NCBI GenBank assembly: GCA_022797375.1
Contig: JAAWKM010000022.1
Location: 1-34,807 of the forward strand
Origin: Lachnospiraceae bacterium
GTDB taxonomy: Bacteria > Bacillota > Clostridia > Lachnospirales > Lachnospiraceae
Length of the DNA stretch: 34,807 nucleotides
Direction: 5' to 3'
Of this stretch, positions 16,161-25,500 are shown in pieces; position 1 is the first letter of the stretch, and each line of letters begins with the position of its first letter. The translations under genes were made by a program, and so were the position numbers. The notes below the pieces were generated by a model. The model was not told the DNA's origin. It ran no database searches and was given only the letters and a program-made list of their open reading frames with translations.

Positions 16161-16940
16161 ATGAAAAAACCAATTAAACTTTTGCCAATCGCGGTAATAT
16201 GTTTATCACTGTGTGCCTGTAGTACAAATTCAGATGGCACTGCTTCTAAAAAAGAATATGGCAAAACAACTGTAGAAAAAGATAATTCCAAAAAACAGCC
16301 AGAAACATTGGATAACACAAAAGAGCCAGAAGAAAATACTTCGGTATCTGAAAATAAAAATGATGACGGGACATCACCTGATTTATCTGATACAGACTTA
16401 AACAGCCAGATAAAAGTAAAAGAATATTCCTATATTAATAGTATTGATACCACATGGTACTGCATGGAGGTTACAAATAATTCTTCTGTTACAGTTTCTA
16501 TTGAAACCAATGTTACAGCAAAAGATAAAAAAGGAAAAACCATAGGGGCAGCATCAGAGTCAGAAAAGGCAATAGAAGCTGGCCATACAGTATGCCTTAT
16601 GCATATGTTTTATGATACAGAGCCAGAAAGCTATGATTATACATTATCTGTAAAAGAGGATGAATACTACGAACCTGTTTTATCAGATTTATCCTATGAA
16701 GCATCCGACACTGGCAAGAAAGTTATTATTTCATGTACAAACAATGGCACAGAGGCAGCAGAATTTGTAGAAGGTATTGTACTGTTTTTCTCTGGCAAAA
16801 AACTACTGGGGCATAGTTCTGCTTATTTCACTGATGATGATTCAGAACTAAAACCAGGAAATACAATATCAAAAGAATTTGATTACTATAACGGTAAAAA
16901 ATACAATAATTTTAAAGTATATCTTACTGGAAGAAGGTAA
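16161..16940 (+). CDS. Lipoprotein with Asp/Glu/Lys-rich linker and a beta-sandwich-like domain
   Basis: The 259-residue product begins with a lipoprotein signal (LSLCACS, Cys20), then a low-complexity polar linker (about 25-85), then strand-rich segments (KVKEYSYINSIDTTWYCMEVTNNSSVTV and VIISCTNNGTEAAEFVEGIVLFF) that resemble FxLYD/DUF-type beta domains of Firmicute lipoproteins. GAGGT lies before the ATG. It follows the four-TM protein and precedes a structured segment and a terminator. The function is unknown; an envelope location is likely. Confidence 0.8.
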   Translation: MKKPIKLLPIAVICLSLCACSTNSDGTASKKEYGKTTVEKDNSKKQPETLDNTKEPEENTSVSENKNDDGTSPDLSDTDLNSQIKVKEYSYINSIDTTWYCMEVTNNSSVTVSIETNVTAKDKKGKTIGAASESEKAIEAGHTVCLMHMFYDTEPESYDYTLSVKEDEYYEPVLSDLSYEASDTGKKVIISCTNNGTEAAEFVEGIVLFFSGKKLLGHSSAYFTDDDSELKPGNTISKEFDYYNGKKYNNFKVYLTGRR

Positions 16941-16958
16941 TCATACCTGTAACTGGTT

Positions 16959-17071
16959 TATTCCCACGAAGGCGGAATACCCTGCCCCCTGGAGGGACTT
17001 GCTAAAGGCAAACCATGTTATGCCCAATGGCTTGCTATGGGGTATTTGACTGGCAGTATAGGACAGGGAAT
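16959..17071. ncRNA. Candidate structured RNA or 3'-UTR element
   Basis: This GC-richer segment stands out from AT-rich surroundings and can fold by nested pairing: ATTCCC (16960-16965) with GGGAAT (17066-17071), AATACCC (16976-16982) with GGGTATT (17040-17046), CCAT with ATGG, plus local TTGC/GCAA and GCC/GGC hairpins. It has no ORF with a ribosome binding site and lies between the lipoprotein stop and a terminator. No known RNA family was recognised; pieces such as GGCAAACC recall riboswitch cores but the required partners are absent. The strand is undecided. Confidence 0.35.
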
Positions 17072-17079
17072 GGGTAAAA

Positions 17080-17119
17080 TAAAGTGTGTAAGGCTCAAAT
17101 TCCAGTCTTACACACTTTA
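17080..17119. terminator. Bidirectional terminator
   Basis: A perfect 13-bp stem (TAAAGTGTGTAAG and its complement, 14-base loop) between convergent genes: the lipoprotein (plus) and aldo/keto reductase (minus). AT-rich T-containing tails follow on both strands. Confidence 0.8.
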
Positions 17120-17217
17120 AATTTTCATAATTTTACCATCTTTTATTCTATATTCTGTCTTGCATTTTATTTAATGCCCTATTTTATATTTTTCATCTGC
17201 TGGTTTTAATATTTAAG

Positions 17218-18066
17218 TTAAAAGTCCACTTCATCAGGGTTTTTGCCAGAACTTCCGAAATCTTCCATTGAGTTTATTATTTCCATGTCCCCATCTGTTA
17301 TTTCAAAGTCAAAAACTTTGCTGTTTTCTTCAATGCGTGATGCTGTAACTGATTTTGGAAGCGGAATTATATCATGCTGCAGGCACCATTTTATACAAAG
17401 CTGTGCAACAGATTTATCATACTTCGCAGCTATTTCTTTTAAGGTTTTATTGTTAAGCATCCTGCCTGTACCAAGAGGGCTGTAAGCTTCTACCAGAATT
17501 ATATTTTTCTTGCAATAGTTTACTGTTTCCTGTTGCATAAACCCTGGATGGAATTCAATCTGGTTTACCATAGGTTTTATCTCTGTCTGCATTAATGCTT
17601 CTAAATGGTGTGGCATAAAGTTAGATACACCTATTGCTTTTGCCCTGCCAGATTTATATATTTCTGTCATTGCCCTCCATGTGCCAAGGTTAATTTCTTC
17701 CCAGTCTGCAAACTGTTTCTTATTAGCTGGCCAATGTATAAGGTACAGGTCAAGATAATCAAGCCCAAGGTTATCCAGTGTCCTCTGGAATGCTGCCATT
17801 GTCTTTTTATAGCCTCTTTCTGTATTCCAGACTTTACTTGTAACAAACAGTTCTTTTCTGGAAATCCCAGAGCCTGCAATGCCTTTTCCAACACCAGCTT
17901 CATTTTCATATAATGCCGCTGAGTCAATATGGCGGTAACCATATTTTATTGCTGTTTTGACACTTTCTTCTGCTGTCTGTCCTTCTGGTGTCTGCCATGT
18001 CCCGAAACCAATACATGGAACTGCTGTACCATTAGACATTATATAAGCATCATTTAATTTATACAT
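17218..18066 (-). CDS. Aldo/keto reductase (2,5-diketogluconate reductase-like group)
   Basis: The 282-residue product has the AKR tetrad: Asp48, Tyr53, Lys78 and His111 in RHIDSAALYENE, VTSKVW and YLIHWP. Family landmarks KAIGVSNF and NQIEFHP and the cofactor-binding end IPLPKSV are present, consistent with NADPH-dependent reduction of aldehydes, sugars or ketones in the cytoplasm. AGGAGGG precedes the ATG. It starts 34 bases after the DUF5107-TPR gene and is read with it. Whether it acts on a galactan-derived sugar is an inference from context only. Confidence 0.92.
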   Translation of the reverse strand: MYKLNDAYIMSNGTAVPCIGFGTWQTPEGQTAEESVKTAIKYGYRHIDSAALYENEAGVGKGIAGSGISRKELFVTSKVWNTERGYKKTMAAFQRTLDNLGLDYLDLYLIHWPANKKQFADWEEINLGTWRAMTEIYKSGRAKAIGVSNFMPHHLEALMQTEIKPMVNQIEFHPGFMQQETVNYCKKNIILVEAYSPLGTGRMLNNKTLKEIAAKYDKSVAQLCIKWCLQHDIIPLPKSVTASRIEENSKVFDFEITDGDMEIINSMEDFGSSGKNPDEVDF

Positions 18067-18100
18067 TTTAAGCCCTCCTGTTTATAATACCTGCATATAT

Positions 18101-21100
18101 TTATTTCTTTTCAAGATTTGATAAATACAGTGTACAGAACATATGTGACGGCTCAATTCTAAGTGCTTTGTGGAAAAATTCCTTTGCCTTTTCCACTTCG
18201 CCAAGCCCAAGCCTGCCAAGCCCCATAAGATAATAACAGTGTGCCTTGTTTCTTGCTGTATAGTCTTCATTGAATATCTGGAATTCTGGCAGTGAAACTG
18301 CAAAATATTCAATTTTGGTTTCATCCCACAAATGTTTCTCACCATAATCAATTAAACGGTAAAACCTTGATTTGGCTTCTGCTGTTTTTCCAAGTTTCTG
18401 TTTTGCAAGCCCCTGGTACATAATCATATCCGCTGGCTGGTCATTGTAATACATCATCCCTGCCGGCTCGTCTGTCCCATATGTTGCTTTCTCATAACAT
18501 TCTTTTGCTTTGTCTTCCATGCCCTGGGCTTCAAGTGCAAGTCCAAGATTATAAAATACATGGTTATCTTTAGTACCTTCAAGTTTGCCCTCACCAAGGT
18601 TTTCTGGATATACAAATGTCTTATGTAAAAGTTCTTCAGACTTGGCAGCATCCCCGTTAATAAGGGCTTGTTTTGCAAGTTCCACAAGTGCAAGTGTATA
18701 CTGCATTGTAATTTTACCTTCCCCGCCTTCCCATGTATGGAACTTATGCCCCATAGCAAGGTCATATGCTTTCTGGTGCCTGCCTGTCATATTATTAAGT
18801 GTAATATATTCAATAAATAAATCGTCCCTGCCTTCTATAATATCCCTGTGTTCTTCGTATTTTTCAAGCCTTTGTGCAAAGCTGTAACCTAACTTTTTAT
18901 AGAGCTGGTCAAGTTCAAGGAATACACGTACATCTGATGTATCTAATGCAAATGCTTTTTCCATTTCTGCCTTTGCGGCTTCCTTATTATTCTGGTTGTT
19001 GTAATATGCAAGTGCAAGGTTGCGGTGTACTGTTGCAAAACCTGGATATTGTGTGGCTGCCTTCTCCCAGAGTTTTATGGCTTCTGTACGCTGTAATTTG
19101 TCATAGAACAGGCATCCAAGATAGTATGCCGCCATACCAGCATCAAATGTATTAACAGCATAACGCAGTGCTAAAATATCTTCTAATTTATTAGGGAAAC
19201 AATAAGCAGGGTCTGCTGCTTCTGCTTCTTTTATCTTTGCACCAGCTTCTTCTGTCCTGCCAAGGCATCCAAGATAATATGCTTCATAATATTTTACAAG
19301 TGGTGATGTTTCTTTACATTCTGCAAGCATTAATAAAGCTTCTTCATAAGCCCCTGCTTCTGCATAATCCCTTGCAGACATCAGGTAATTCTGGACAAAT
19401 CCGCGCATAAGGCTGTCCAGTTCCTTTTTGGCTGCTGTACTGTCATCTGAAAGAAATGCCTTCTCAAAGCCGCTTACAAAATCAAATGGGTCAAGTAAAA
19501 GATTTTCTTCTGCAAGTTTTCCTGCCTCTTTAAACATTCCAAGTTTACGCAGTATATACACCTTTAAGCCGCGTGCTTTAATATTATGTGCATTTTTAAC
19601 AAGCCCTTTTTCTACCATTTCAAGTGCATGTGCCAGACGTCCTTTTCTAGCATCTATTGCTGCAAGATAATAGAATGACATTTCCTGCTGCTCATTGCTC
19701 CATGTTGCCTTAAAGAAATCATCATAAGCCCCGTCATATTCACCAAGATAAAACTTTGCAAGCCCCAGGTTATAATATGCCTCACTTGTATATGGGTTTG
19801 GGCTGCGCCTTGTCATACGCTCTAATGCCTTTTCAAGATATTTCTTAGCCTCTTTAAAATTACCACGCCTCATTAAAAGGCTTCCATATGCATTATTAGC
19901 ACGTATATCACCTGGGTCACGCTTTAATGCTTCAATATAATATGGGTCTGGCAGATATGTTGCATGGCGGTATTGTTCAATATGAAGCCCTGCAAGATAC
20001 AATTCCTCTACTGTTGGTATATCCTCTGGCTCACCAATTGCTTCAGCAGGTAAAGGAAGCTTCTCAATTTTCTGTTCTTCTGGTGTATAAGCTACAAGCA
20101 CTTTTCCATTTTCAGTAATGCATACATTAAGCTTTGTTTCATCTTCTGCGGTAAAATCTATATCTTTCTCAAATATATCTGTTGGTGAAAGTACCGTATT
20201 TTCTTCAAAAACTGTACTGCCATTATAACTTAGTGTAACCTTAGCCTCATGTTTTCCAGTTGCATATGCAATAATTTTTGTTTTTCCATCTTCTGTAAAC
20301 AGGTTTACAGCAGCGTCAATAGTTGCATTTTTAACCTGCCCAACTGCCTTGTATGGCATAAAATACTGTTTAAATGTCTTTTCTTCAAATGGTTTTAACC
20401 ATGTAAAATCAGGCTGGTTATCTGTATAAACACCTGTCATAAGTTCTACATATGGACCATCTTCATCTGTAAGATTCCTGTCCCATGCTTTCCCAAAATC
20501 ACCACAGCCCCATGTCCACTGTTTTTTACCAGGAGAAAAATGATGGTCTGCCACATGAAGTATTCCTGCACATTTCTGGTAATCATAACCGCCTACAAAA
20601 TCATATTTTGATTTTTCTGCCATATAGCTTGTTGGTACAGGGATATTTTTATATCTTGATATATCAACGCCTTCGCTGTAATCTTTTTTGTAATATACAC
20701 CTGTTGCAATTGGAAACCTTGAAACATCCCTTTTGCCATGGTCCATTACAGCATGTACATCTGGCGGGAATATTGACTGTGTATAATCATTTACTGGCAC
20801 TGCCGGGTTTGCCCACCATAAAAATGTCTGCGGAAGCGGTGTGCGGTTGTAAAGCTGCCCTGTTATCTCAATATATGCCTTCCCAGGATAAAGTGTAAAC
20901 TTTGCAATCCCTTTTGTACCATTTATCTGGTCTACATCATGTACAAGCACTGATTTGCTGCCGTCTGCATTTTCTTCTGTAATATAATCAACAGGAAGGT
21001 ATGTAGTAGGCCTGTGGTGCTGTGGCCAGTTAAATTCAATACCGCCAGAAATCCAAGGCCCTAAAAGCCCTACAAGTGCTGGTTTTATTACATGGTTATA

Positions 21101-21382
21101 ATATACAAAGTCATAATTATTTGTCTTATCATATGCCCTTTGTATACGTCCGCCCAGCTCTGGCAGAACCATAACCTTTAAATATTCATTTTCCAGGTAA
21201 ACGGCTTTATATTCCTTATTAACTTTTTCATCTTTAATTTTTTCTATTGTGGGATATGGATAAACTTTGCCTGAACTCCCCTGGTAGACACGCTTATCAA
21301 TAAATACCGGGTTCTTCTCTGGTTCCCCAATTTCATATGTTGGTATAATTACTTTTTCTTCCCATACTTTTACTACACTCAT
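18101..21382 (-). CDS. DUF5107 domain protein with tetratricopeptide repeats
   Basis: The 1093-residue product has an N-terminal DUF5107-type domain (about 1-400; LPELGGRIQRAYDKTNNYDFVYYN, ISGGIEFNWPQHHRPTTYLPVDY, WTWGCGDFGKAWDRNL) with a mutarotase-like character. From about residue 490 many TPR units follow (NAYGSLLMRRGNFKEAKKYLEKAL; YYNLGLAKFYLGEYDGAYDDF) to the end. There is no signal peptide, so it is cytoplasmic. DUF5107 proteins are usually found in carbohydrate-utilisation clusters; the biochemical role is not established as far as I know. It shares an operator-like motif with the importer operon and is co-transcribed with an aldo/keto reductase. The overlapping track ORFs are shadows. 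Confidence 0.9.
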   Translation of the reverse strand: MSVVKVWEEKVIIPTYEIGEPEKNPVFIDKRVYQGSSGKVYPYPTIEKIKDEKVNKEYKAVYLENEYLKVMVLPELGGRIQRAYDKTNNYDFVYYNHVIKPALVGLLGPWISGGIEFNWPQHHRPTTYLPVDYITEENADGSKSVLVHDVDQINGTKGIAKFTLYPGKAYIEITGQLYNRTPLPQTFLWWANPAVPVNDYTQSIFPPDVHAVMDHGKRDVSRFPIATGVYYKKDYSEGVDISRYKNIPVPTSYMAEKSKYDFVGGYDYQKCAGILHVADHHFSPGKKQWTWGCGDFGKAWDRNLTDEDGPYVELMTGVYTDNQPDFTWLKPFEEKTFKQYFMPYKAVGQVKNATIDAAVNLFTEDGKTKIIAYATGKHEAKVTLSYNGSTVFEENTVLSPTDIFEKDIDFTAEDETKLNVCITENGKVLVAYTPEEQKIEKLPLPAEAIGEPEDIPTVEELYLAGLHIEQYRHATYLPDPYYIEALKRDPGDIRANNAYGSLLMRRGNFKEAKKYLEKALERMTRRSPNPYTSEAYYNLGLAKFYLGEYDGAYDDFFKATWSNEQQEMSFYYLAAIDARKGRLAHALEMVEKGLVKNAHNIKARGLKVYILRKLGMFKEAGKLAEENLLLDPFDFVSGFEKAFLSDDSTAAKKELDSLMRGFVQNYLMSARDYAEAGAYEEALLMLAECKETSPLVKYYEAYYLGCLGRTEEAGAKIKEAEAADPAYCFPNKLEDILALRYAVNTFDAGMAAYYLGCLFYDKLQRTEAIKLWEKAATQYPGFATVHRNLALAYYNNQNNKEAAKAEMEKAFALDTSDVRVFLELDQLYKKLGYSFAQRLEKYEEHRDIIEGRDDLFIEYITLNNMTGRHQKAYDLAMGHKFHTWEGGEGKITMQYTLALVELAKQALINGDAAKSEELLHKTFVYPENLGEGKLEGTKDNHVFYNLGLALEAQGMEDKAKECYEKATYGTDEPAGMMYYNDQPADMIMYQGLAKQKLGKTAEAKSRFYRLIDYGEKHLWDETKIEYFAVSLPEFQIFNEDYTARNKAHCYYLMGLGRLGLGEVEKAKEFFHKALRIEPSHMFCTLYLSNLEKK

Positions 21383-21412
21383 ATTTTACCTCATTTCTGC
21401 GCTGCTTTAATA

Positions 21413-21460
21413 ATCCAGGTTTGTGACAGGCAGCGCGCAGACACAAACTTTATCCAGGTT
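21413..21460. promoter_or_regulatory. Direct repeat ATCCAGGTT and inverted repeat in DUF5107 leader
   Basis: ATCCAGGTT occurs at 21413-21421 and 21452-21460. Between and overlapping them GTTTGTG (21419-21425) is inverted as CACAAAC (21442-21448). This lies in the leader of the DUF5107 gene, after its promoter, and may be an operator or a leader hairpin. Confidence 0.35.
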
Positions 21461-21489
21461 AATTATTATACTTTCGTTCCAATGTCTGT

Positions 21490-21495
21490 ATTATA
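21490..21495 (-). promoter_or_regulatory. -10 box (TATAAT) of the DUF5107 operon
   Basis: TATAAT on the minus strand with no recognisable -35 (ATGAAA at 17 bases), as expected of an activator-dependent promoter. A second TATAAT lies at 21465-21470. The 26-bp motif begins 33 bases upstream of this hexamer, exactly as at the importer operon. Confidence 0.55.
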
Positions 21496-21527
21496 CCCCT
21501 GTACCTTCATGGTTTCATTATCTGATT

Positions 21528-21553
21528 TTGCCTATTAGTTTATAAAAATTGCT
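21528..21553. promoter_or_regulatory. Putative AraC-type operator, copy 1 (TTGCC-N16-TTGCT)
   Basis: Two direct half-sites, TTGCC and TTGCT, 21 bp apart (two helical turns). It is identical at 23 of 26 positions to 33943-33968 and is in the same orientation relative to the minus-strand gene it precedes. It lies in the divergent gap between the DUF5107 and AraC genes. Confidence 0.6.
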
Positions 21554-21653
21554 CTTGTATGTAATTGTTATATATTATATAATTATTCTATAAAATTACA
21601 GGCAAATAACTTGTTTTTATGATATGAAGCTATATTAGAAGGAGGTATTAATT

Positions 21654-22505
21654 TTGAAATCTTGCGAAGAACATGTTTCCCCTTTATCAGATTATTTTAA
21701 TTACAGCCCAACTGTCACTGCTATAAACACATTTTTCTATCCAATCTGTACAGGGCACTTTATTTATGAGCCTGGCTACCACCAGCACCGCAATTCATAT
21801 GACAGTTTTCTTTTAATGTATATCCAGTCTGGCAAATGTGTTGTAAATATTGAAAATACCTCTGTAGAAACTGATGCAGGGCATTTTGTGCTTCTGGACT
21901 GTTTCAAACCACATGGATATTACAGTAATTATGGGTATGAATGTCTGTGGTTCCATTTTGATGGTCCTGTAGCCAGACAATATTATGAACTTATAACTTC
22001 ACACCTTGGCAATATATTTACCCTTAATGACACTTATCCTGTACTTAATAAAATGTCAAAACTTTATAATATTTTCTATAATAATGAGATAATCCGCGAA
22101 GCAATGATGTCAAAATATATTTCTGATATACTGACATTTCTTGTACTTTATATGCCACAGGGAACAACAAACCATACGAATTCTATAGAAGAAACTATTT
22201 CATATATTAATGAACACTTTACAGAGGAAATTTCTATTGATGACCTTGCTAAAAAAGCCATGTTAAGCCAGTATTATTTTATACGCCAGTTTAAAAAAGA
22301 AACCGGATATACTCCTCATGAATATATTATTAATACAAGGATAAGTACTGCTAAATACATGCTGCAGACTACACATATGCTTATTAAGGATATTTGTTTC
22401 CAGACAGGTTTTTCATGTGAAAGTGTATTTTGCACATCTTTTAAGAAAAATACAGGACAGACACCTGCACAATACCGCAGAAGCATTTCTGAGGGCATAA
22501 GATAA
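21654..22505 (+). CDS. AraC-family transcriptional regulator
   Basis: The TTG start at 21654 is preceded by AAGGAGG. The 283-residue product has an N-terminal cupin-type ligand domain (HQHRNSYDSFLLMYIQSGK; FVLLDCFKPHGYY) and two C-terminal HTH motifs: ISIDDLAKKAMLSQYYFIRQFK and IKDICFQTGFSCESVFCTSFKK, with the conserved TPHEYIINTR and TPAQYRR following. It is divergent from the DUF5107 operon and adjacent to the galactan genes, and likely activates them on sensing a galacto-oligosaccharide. The likely binding site is the TTGCY repeat in both promoters. Confidence 0.93.
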   Translation: MKSCEEHVSPLSDYFNYSPTVTAINTFFYPICTGHFIYEPGYHQHRNSYDSFLLMYIQSGKCVVNIENTSVETDAGHFVLLDCFKPHGYYSNYGYECLWFHFDGPVARQYYELITSHLGNIFTLNDTYPVLNKMSKLYNIFYNNEIIREAMMSKYISDILTFLVLYMPQGTTNHTNSIEETISYINEHFTEEISIDDLAKKAMLSQYYFIRQFKKETGYTPHEYIINTRISTAKYMLQTTHMLIKDICFQTGFSCESVFCTSFKKNTGQTPAQYRRSISEGIR

Positions 22506-22511
22506 AAAACA

Positions 22512-22550
22512 CCCCATTTTAAACATTAAATAAAAATGTCTAAAATGGGG
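22512..22550. terminator. Bidirectional terminator between araC-type and GH53 genes
   Basis: CCCCATTTTA-AACATT pairs with AATGTC-TAAAATGGGG (16 bp, one mismatch, 7-base loop), with CTTTTATAT after it on the plus strand and GTGTTTTTT on the minus strand. Confidence 0.88.
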
Positions 22551-22560
22551 CTTTTATATA

Positions 22561-25500
22561 TTATTTTACTATAATTTTAAAATTTAATTTTTTTGTTTTT
22601 TCATTTTTCATAGTTACTTTTACATTAATTACAACACTGCCTTTAGATTTTGTTTTAATTTTCCCAGATTTTAATACTGTTGCAATATTTTTATTTGCGG
22701 AACTGGCAGTAATTTTTTTAATACTTGCCTTATCCATTTTTTTATTAAATGGAATTTTAACTTTTTTCCCTGTCCTGGCAGTTTTCTCTACAGCAGAAAG
22801 TTTTATTGTTTTCATAATTTTTTTCTCTGCTTTTTTACTATCTGCTTTGTCCAGAAGAATATAATTCTTTCCTGCTGGCATAGTTAATGTTAATGACCCG
22901 TTTCCAGATATTTTATATGTCTTTGCATTTACCATTGTGTATTTGCCTGTATTGTTATTGTAAGCGTATATATACAGTTTTTTGCCTTTAATTAAATTAT
23001 CTTTGTCCACGGTAACTGTGCACAGCTTTTTGCCTTTACTGTCCTTAATTTTTATTTTTACATTAACCGGTTTAGCAGTTTTAATTTCTTGTATTTCCTT
23101 TATACTTCCTTTGCTAATTACAGCTTTAACTTCTTTTTTAGAAACTTTGCCATTTACTGTTAAAGATACATTAACCGGTTTATCTTTATCATTATTGTCT
23201 ACTGGTTTTTCTGTAACAGATGGCACTGCACTCTCTGAAGGCTTTGCTGTAACTTGTGGCTGCATGCTTGCCTCTGGCTGCACAGTAACTTGTGGCTGCG
23301 GGCTTGCCTCTGGCTGTAAGCTTGCCTCTGGCAACGCACTTGTTTCTGGCAGCGGGCTTTCCACTGGCTGTGCACTTGCTGTTGCTGCCGGATAATATGG
23401 GTTTAAAATAACACTTCCACCTGGTTTTGGTGAAGAGGTAATTTCTGGTGATGGCACTGGTGAAGGTTCTTCCACAATCCCGTTTTCCTTTCCACAATAA
23501 CCAAGCTGTACAAGGTCAAGGACTGCCCAGTCTTTGCTTACGGTGTCCATATAAAAACCAACAGTAATATCCTCTCCCTTATCAACAGCAAATTCCAGTT
23601 CAACCGGCATATATGCCCCTGTATTTGGTATATCCTTTCTGGCAATAACTTCACCTTGCGGGTCTTTAACATACATATAAAACTTGCCATCCATCCACTC
23701 GCTATGTGTAACACCTGTATATGCATGTGCACGCAATATATATGTGCCCTTTTCAAGCCCTGTAACTGTCTGTGAAGCATCTGCCCAGAATTTATCTGCT
23801 GACCAGAATGCAAGTGCATATATTCCGTCATATCTGCTTGCTGCACTTCTCTCCTGCACTACTACGCCATTCGTACCTTCCTGGCATGTAAATTTCCATC
23901 CATCCGAAGAATTTTCAAAACTTGGATTTGTTATTTTGCCTGTATCTTCTGGCATAACAATAATGCCAGCATCACATACCGTATCTTTTTCAATTTCAAG
24001 CTGTAAATCCCTGCCAATACCGCCAGCAGCGGATATTGATAATTTTACTGTACCTGCTGTTACATTCTCAAATTTAAAACTGCCTGTTTCATCTGTAACA
24101 GTTTTCATGCCGCCATACATGCCTATAGCAACATTTATACCAGCAAGTGGTGCTTTATCCTTGTCTGTAACTTTTCCAGTTATAGTTCCTGTATTATCTT
24201 CCAGTACAACAGAAAGTTCTTTTTCTTCATATACAGAAAGGCTGCACTCTCTTTCTTCAGTTGCATAACTGTTCTTAACATAAGATATTTTGTAAGTCCT
24301 GCCTGCTTCCAGGTCTAATGTGTAAAAACCGTCCGCACCTGTTTTTACATTTATTGTATCTGTCCCGTCTGATGCAGATACCCTTGCTCCTTCTATTGGC
24401 ATTTTGCTGCTTGTTGTTATCGTCCCTGAAACTGTGCCCGAAGTTTTTTGTATTATTATATCCTGCCCTGACGTGGCTTGCAGCTCTATAACCTGTGGCT
24501 GCTCCTGTTTATAGCCTGCTGCCTTTACAGTAATACTGTAACTGCCTTTTGGAATATTTTCAAAAACCCAGTTTCCTGTTACATCTGTATAAATTGAAAA
24601 TACATCCCCGCTCTTTGTATTGCAGGCTGTTACCAGTGCCCCTGCCACTGGAAATGCACTTTCCCTTGTGTCTGTTTCCTTATTATAAATTACCCTGCCG
24701 TTTAAAGAAACTCCTGTGGCTGTTATTATGGCAGGCTCTGATGATACGTTGCCTTTGCCTATTGTAATGCTGCCTGGATTATCTATACTACAGTCCATTC
24801 CTTCAATATCTGCACTTATAGTATAATCCCCTGCTGGCACTTCCTTACGGAATTCACCATATCTGCCTGTCTTTATAGTAACTGCCTGGCCTGCTTTTGT
24901 ATTATCTGTTAATAATAATTTTGCTGTAACACCAGAAACCCCTTTACCGTCACTGCTAATAATTTTCCCGTCAAGTATTCCGGTTTCTGCAAGGCTTCCT
25001 TCCCTGTTATAGCGGTATGCATCTGCCACTGGAAGCAGTTTGTGCCCAAAGTCAAATAAAGTGGTATTTGAGATAACATTTACATCTGCTGTATCACTTT
25101 CTTCTAACATTGCCCATCCTACATTTTCCTGCTGTACCATTACCGGGTCCCAGTATAAATCACCTATACAGCGGCCATCTTTTACACTTTTGACACCATT
25201 TAAAACTTCATACATAAATTCACGCTGGTTATCAGGTGAGCTTCCCCCATCTGCCTGGTTTCCATTTGCATCTTTGCCCATAAAAGGATATGGCCCGTTA
25301 TGGTATAACTGCCCTGTATCTTTTCCGTTTGCAAGCAAATCATTAAAACATATAGCTGTTTCCATCAGCATAATATCTTTATCGTACCTGTCTACAAGCC
25401 CGTTACAGAAATCTACAATCTGGCCAGGCTCCATATTTGTCCAGAATGGATAATATGACGGGCCTATAATATCATAATCTACATTATATTCCTCACATTT

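Noticed and set aside
16959-17071. Cyclic-di-GMP or other known riboswitch
   Set aside because: GGCAAACC is present but the other core strings (for example GACGCAAAGC) are absent, and it lies downstream rather than upstream of a gene on the plus strand.
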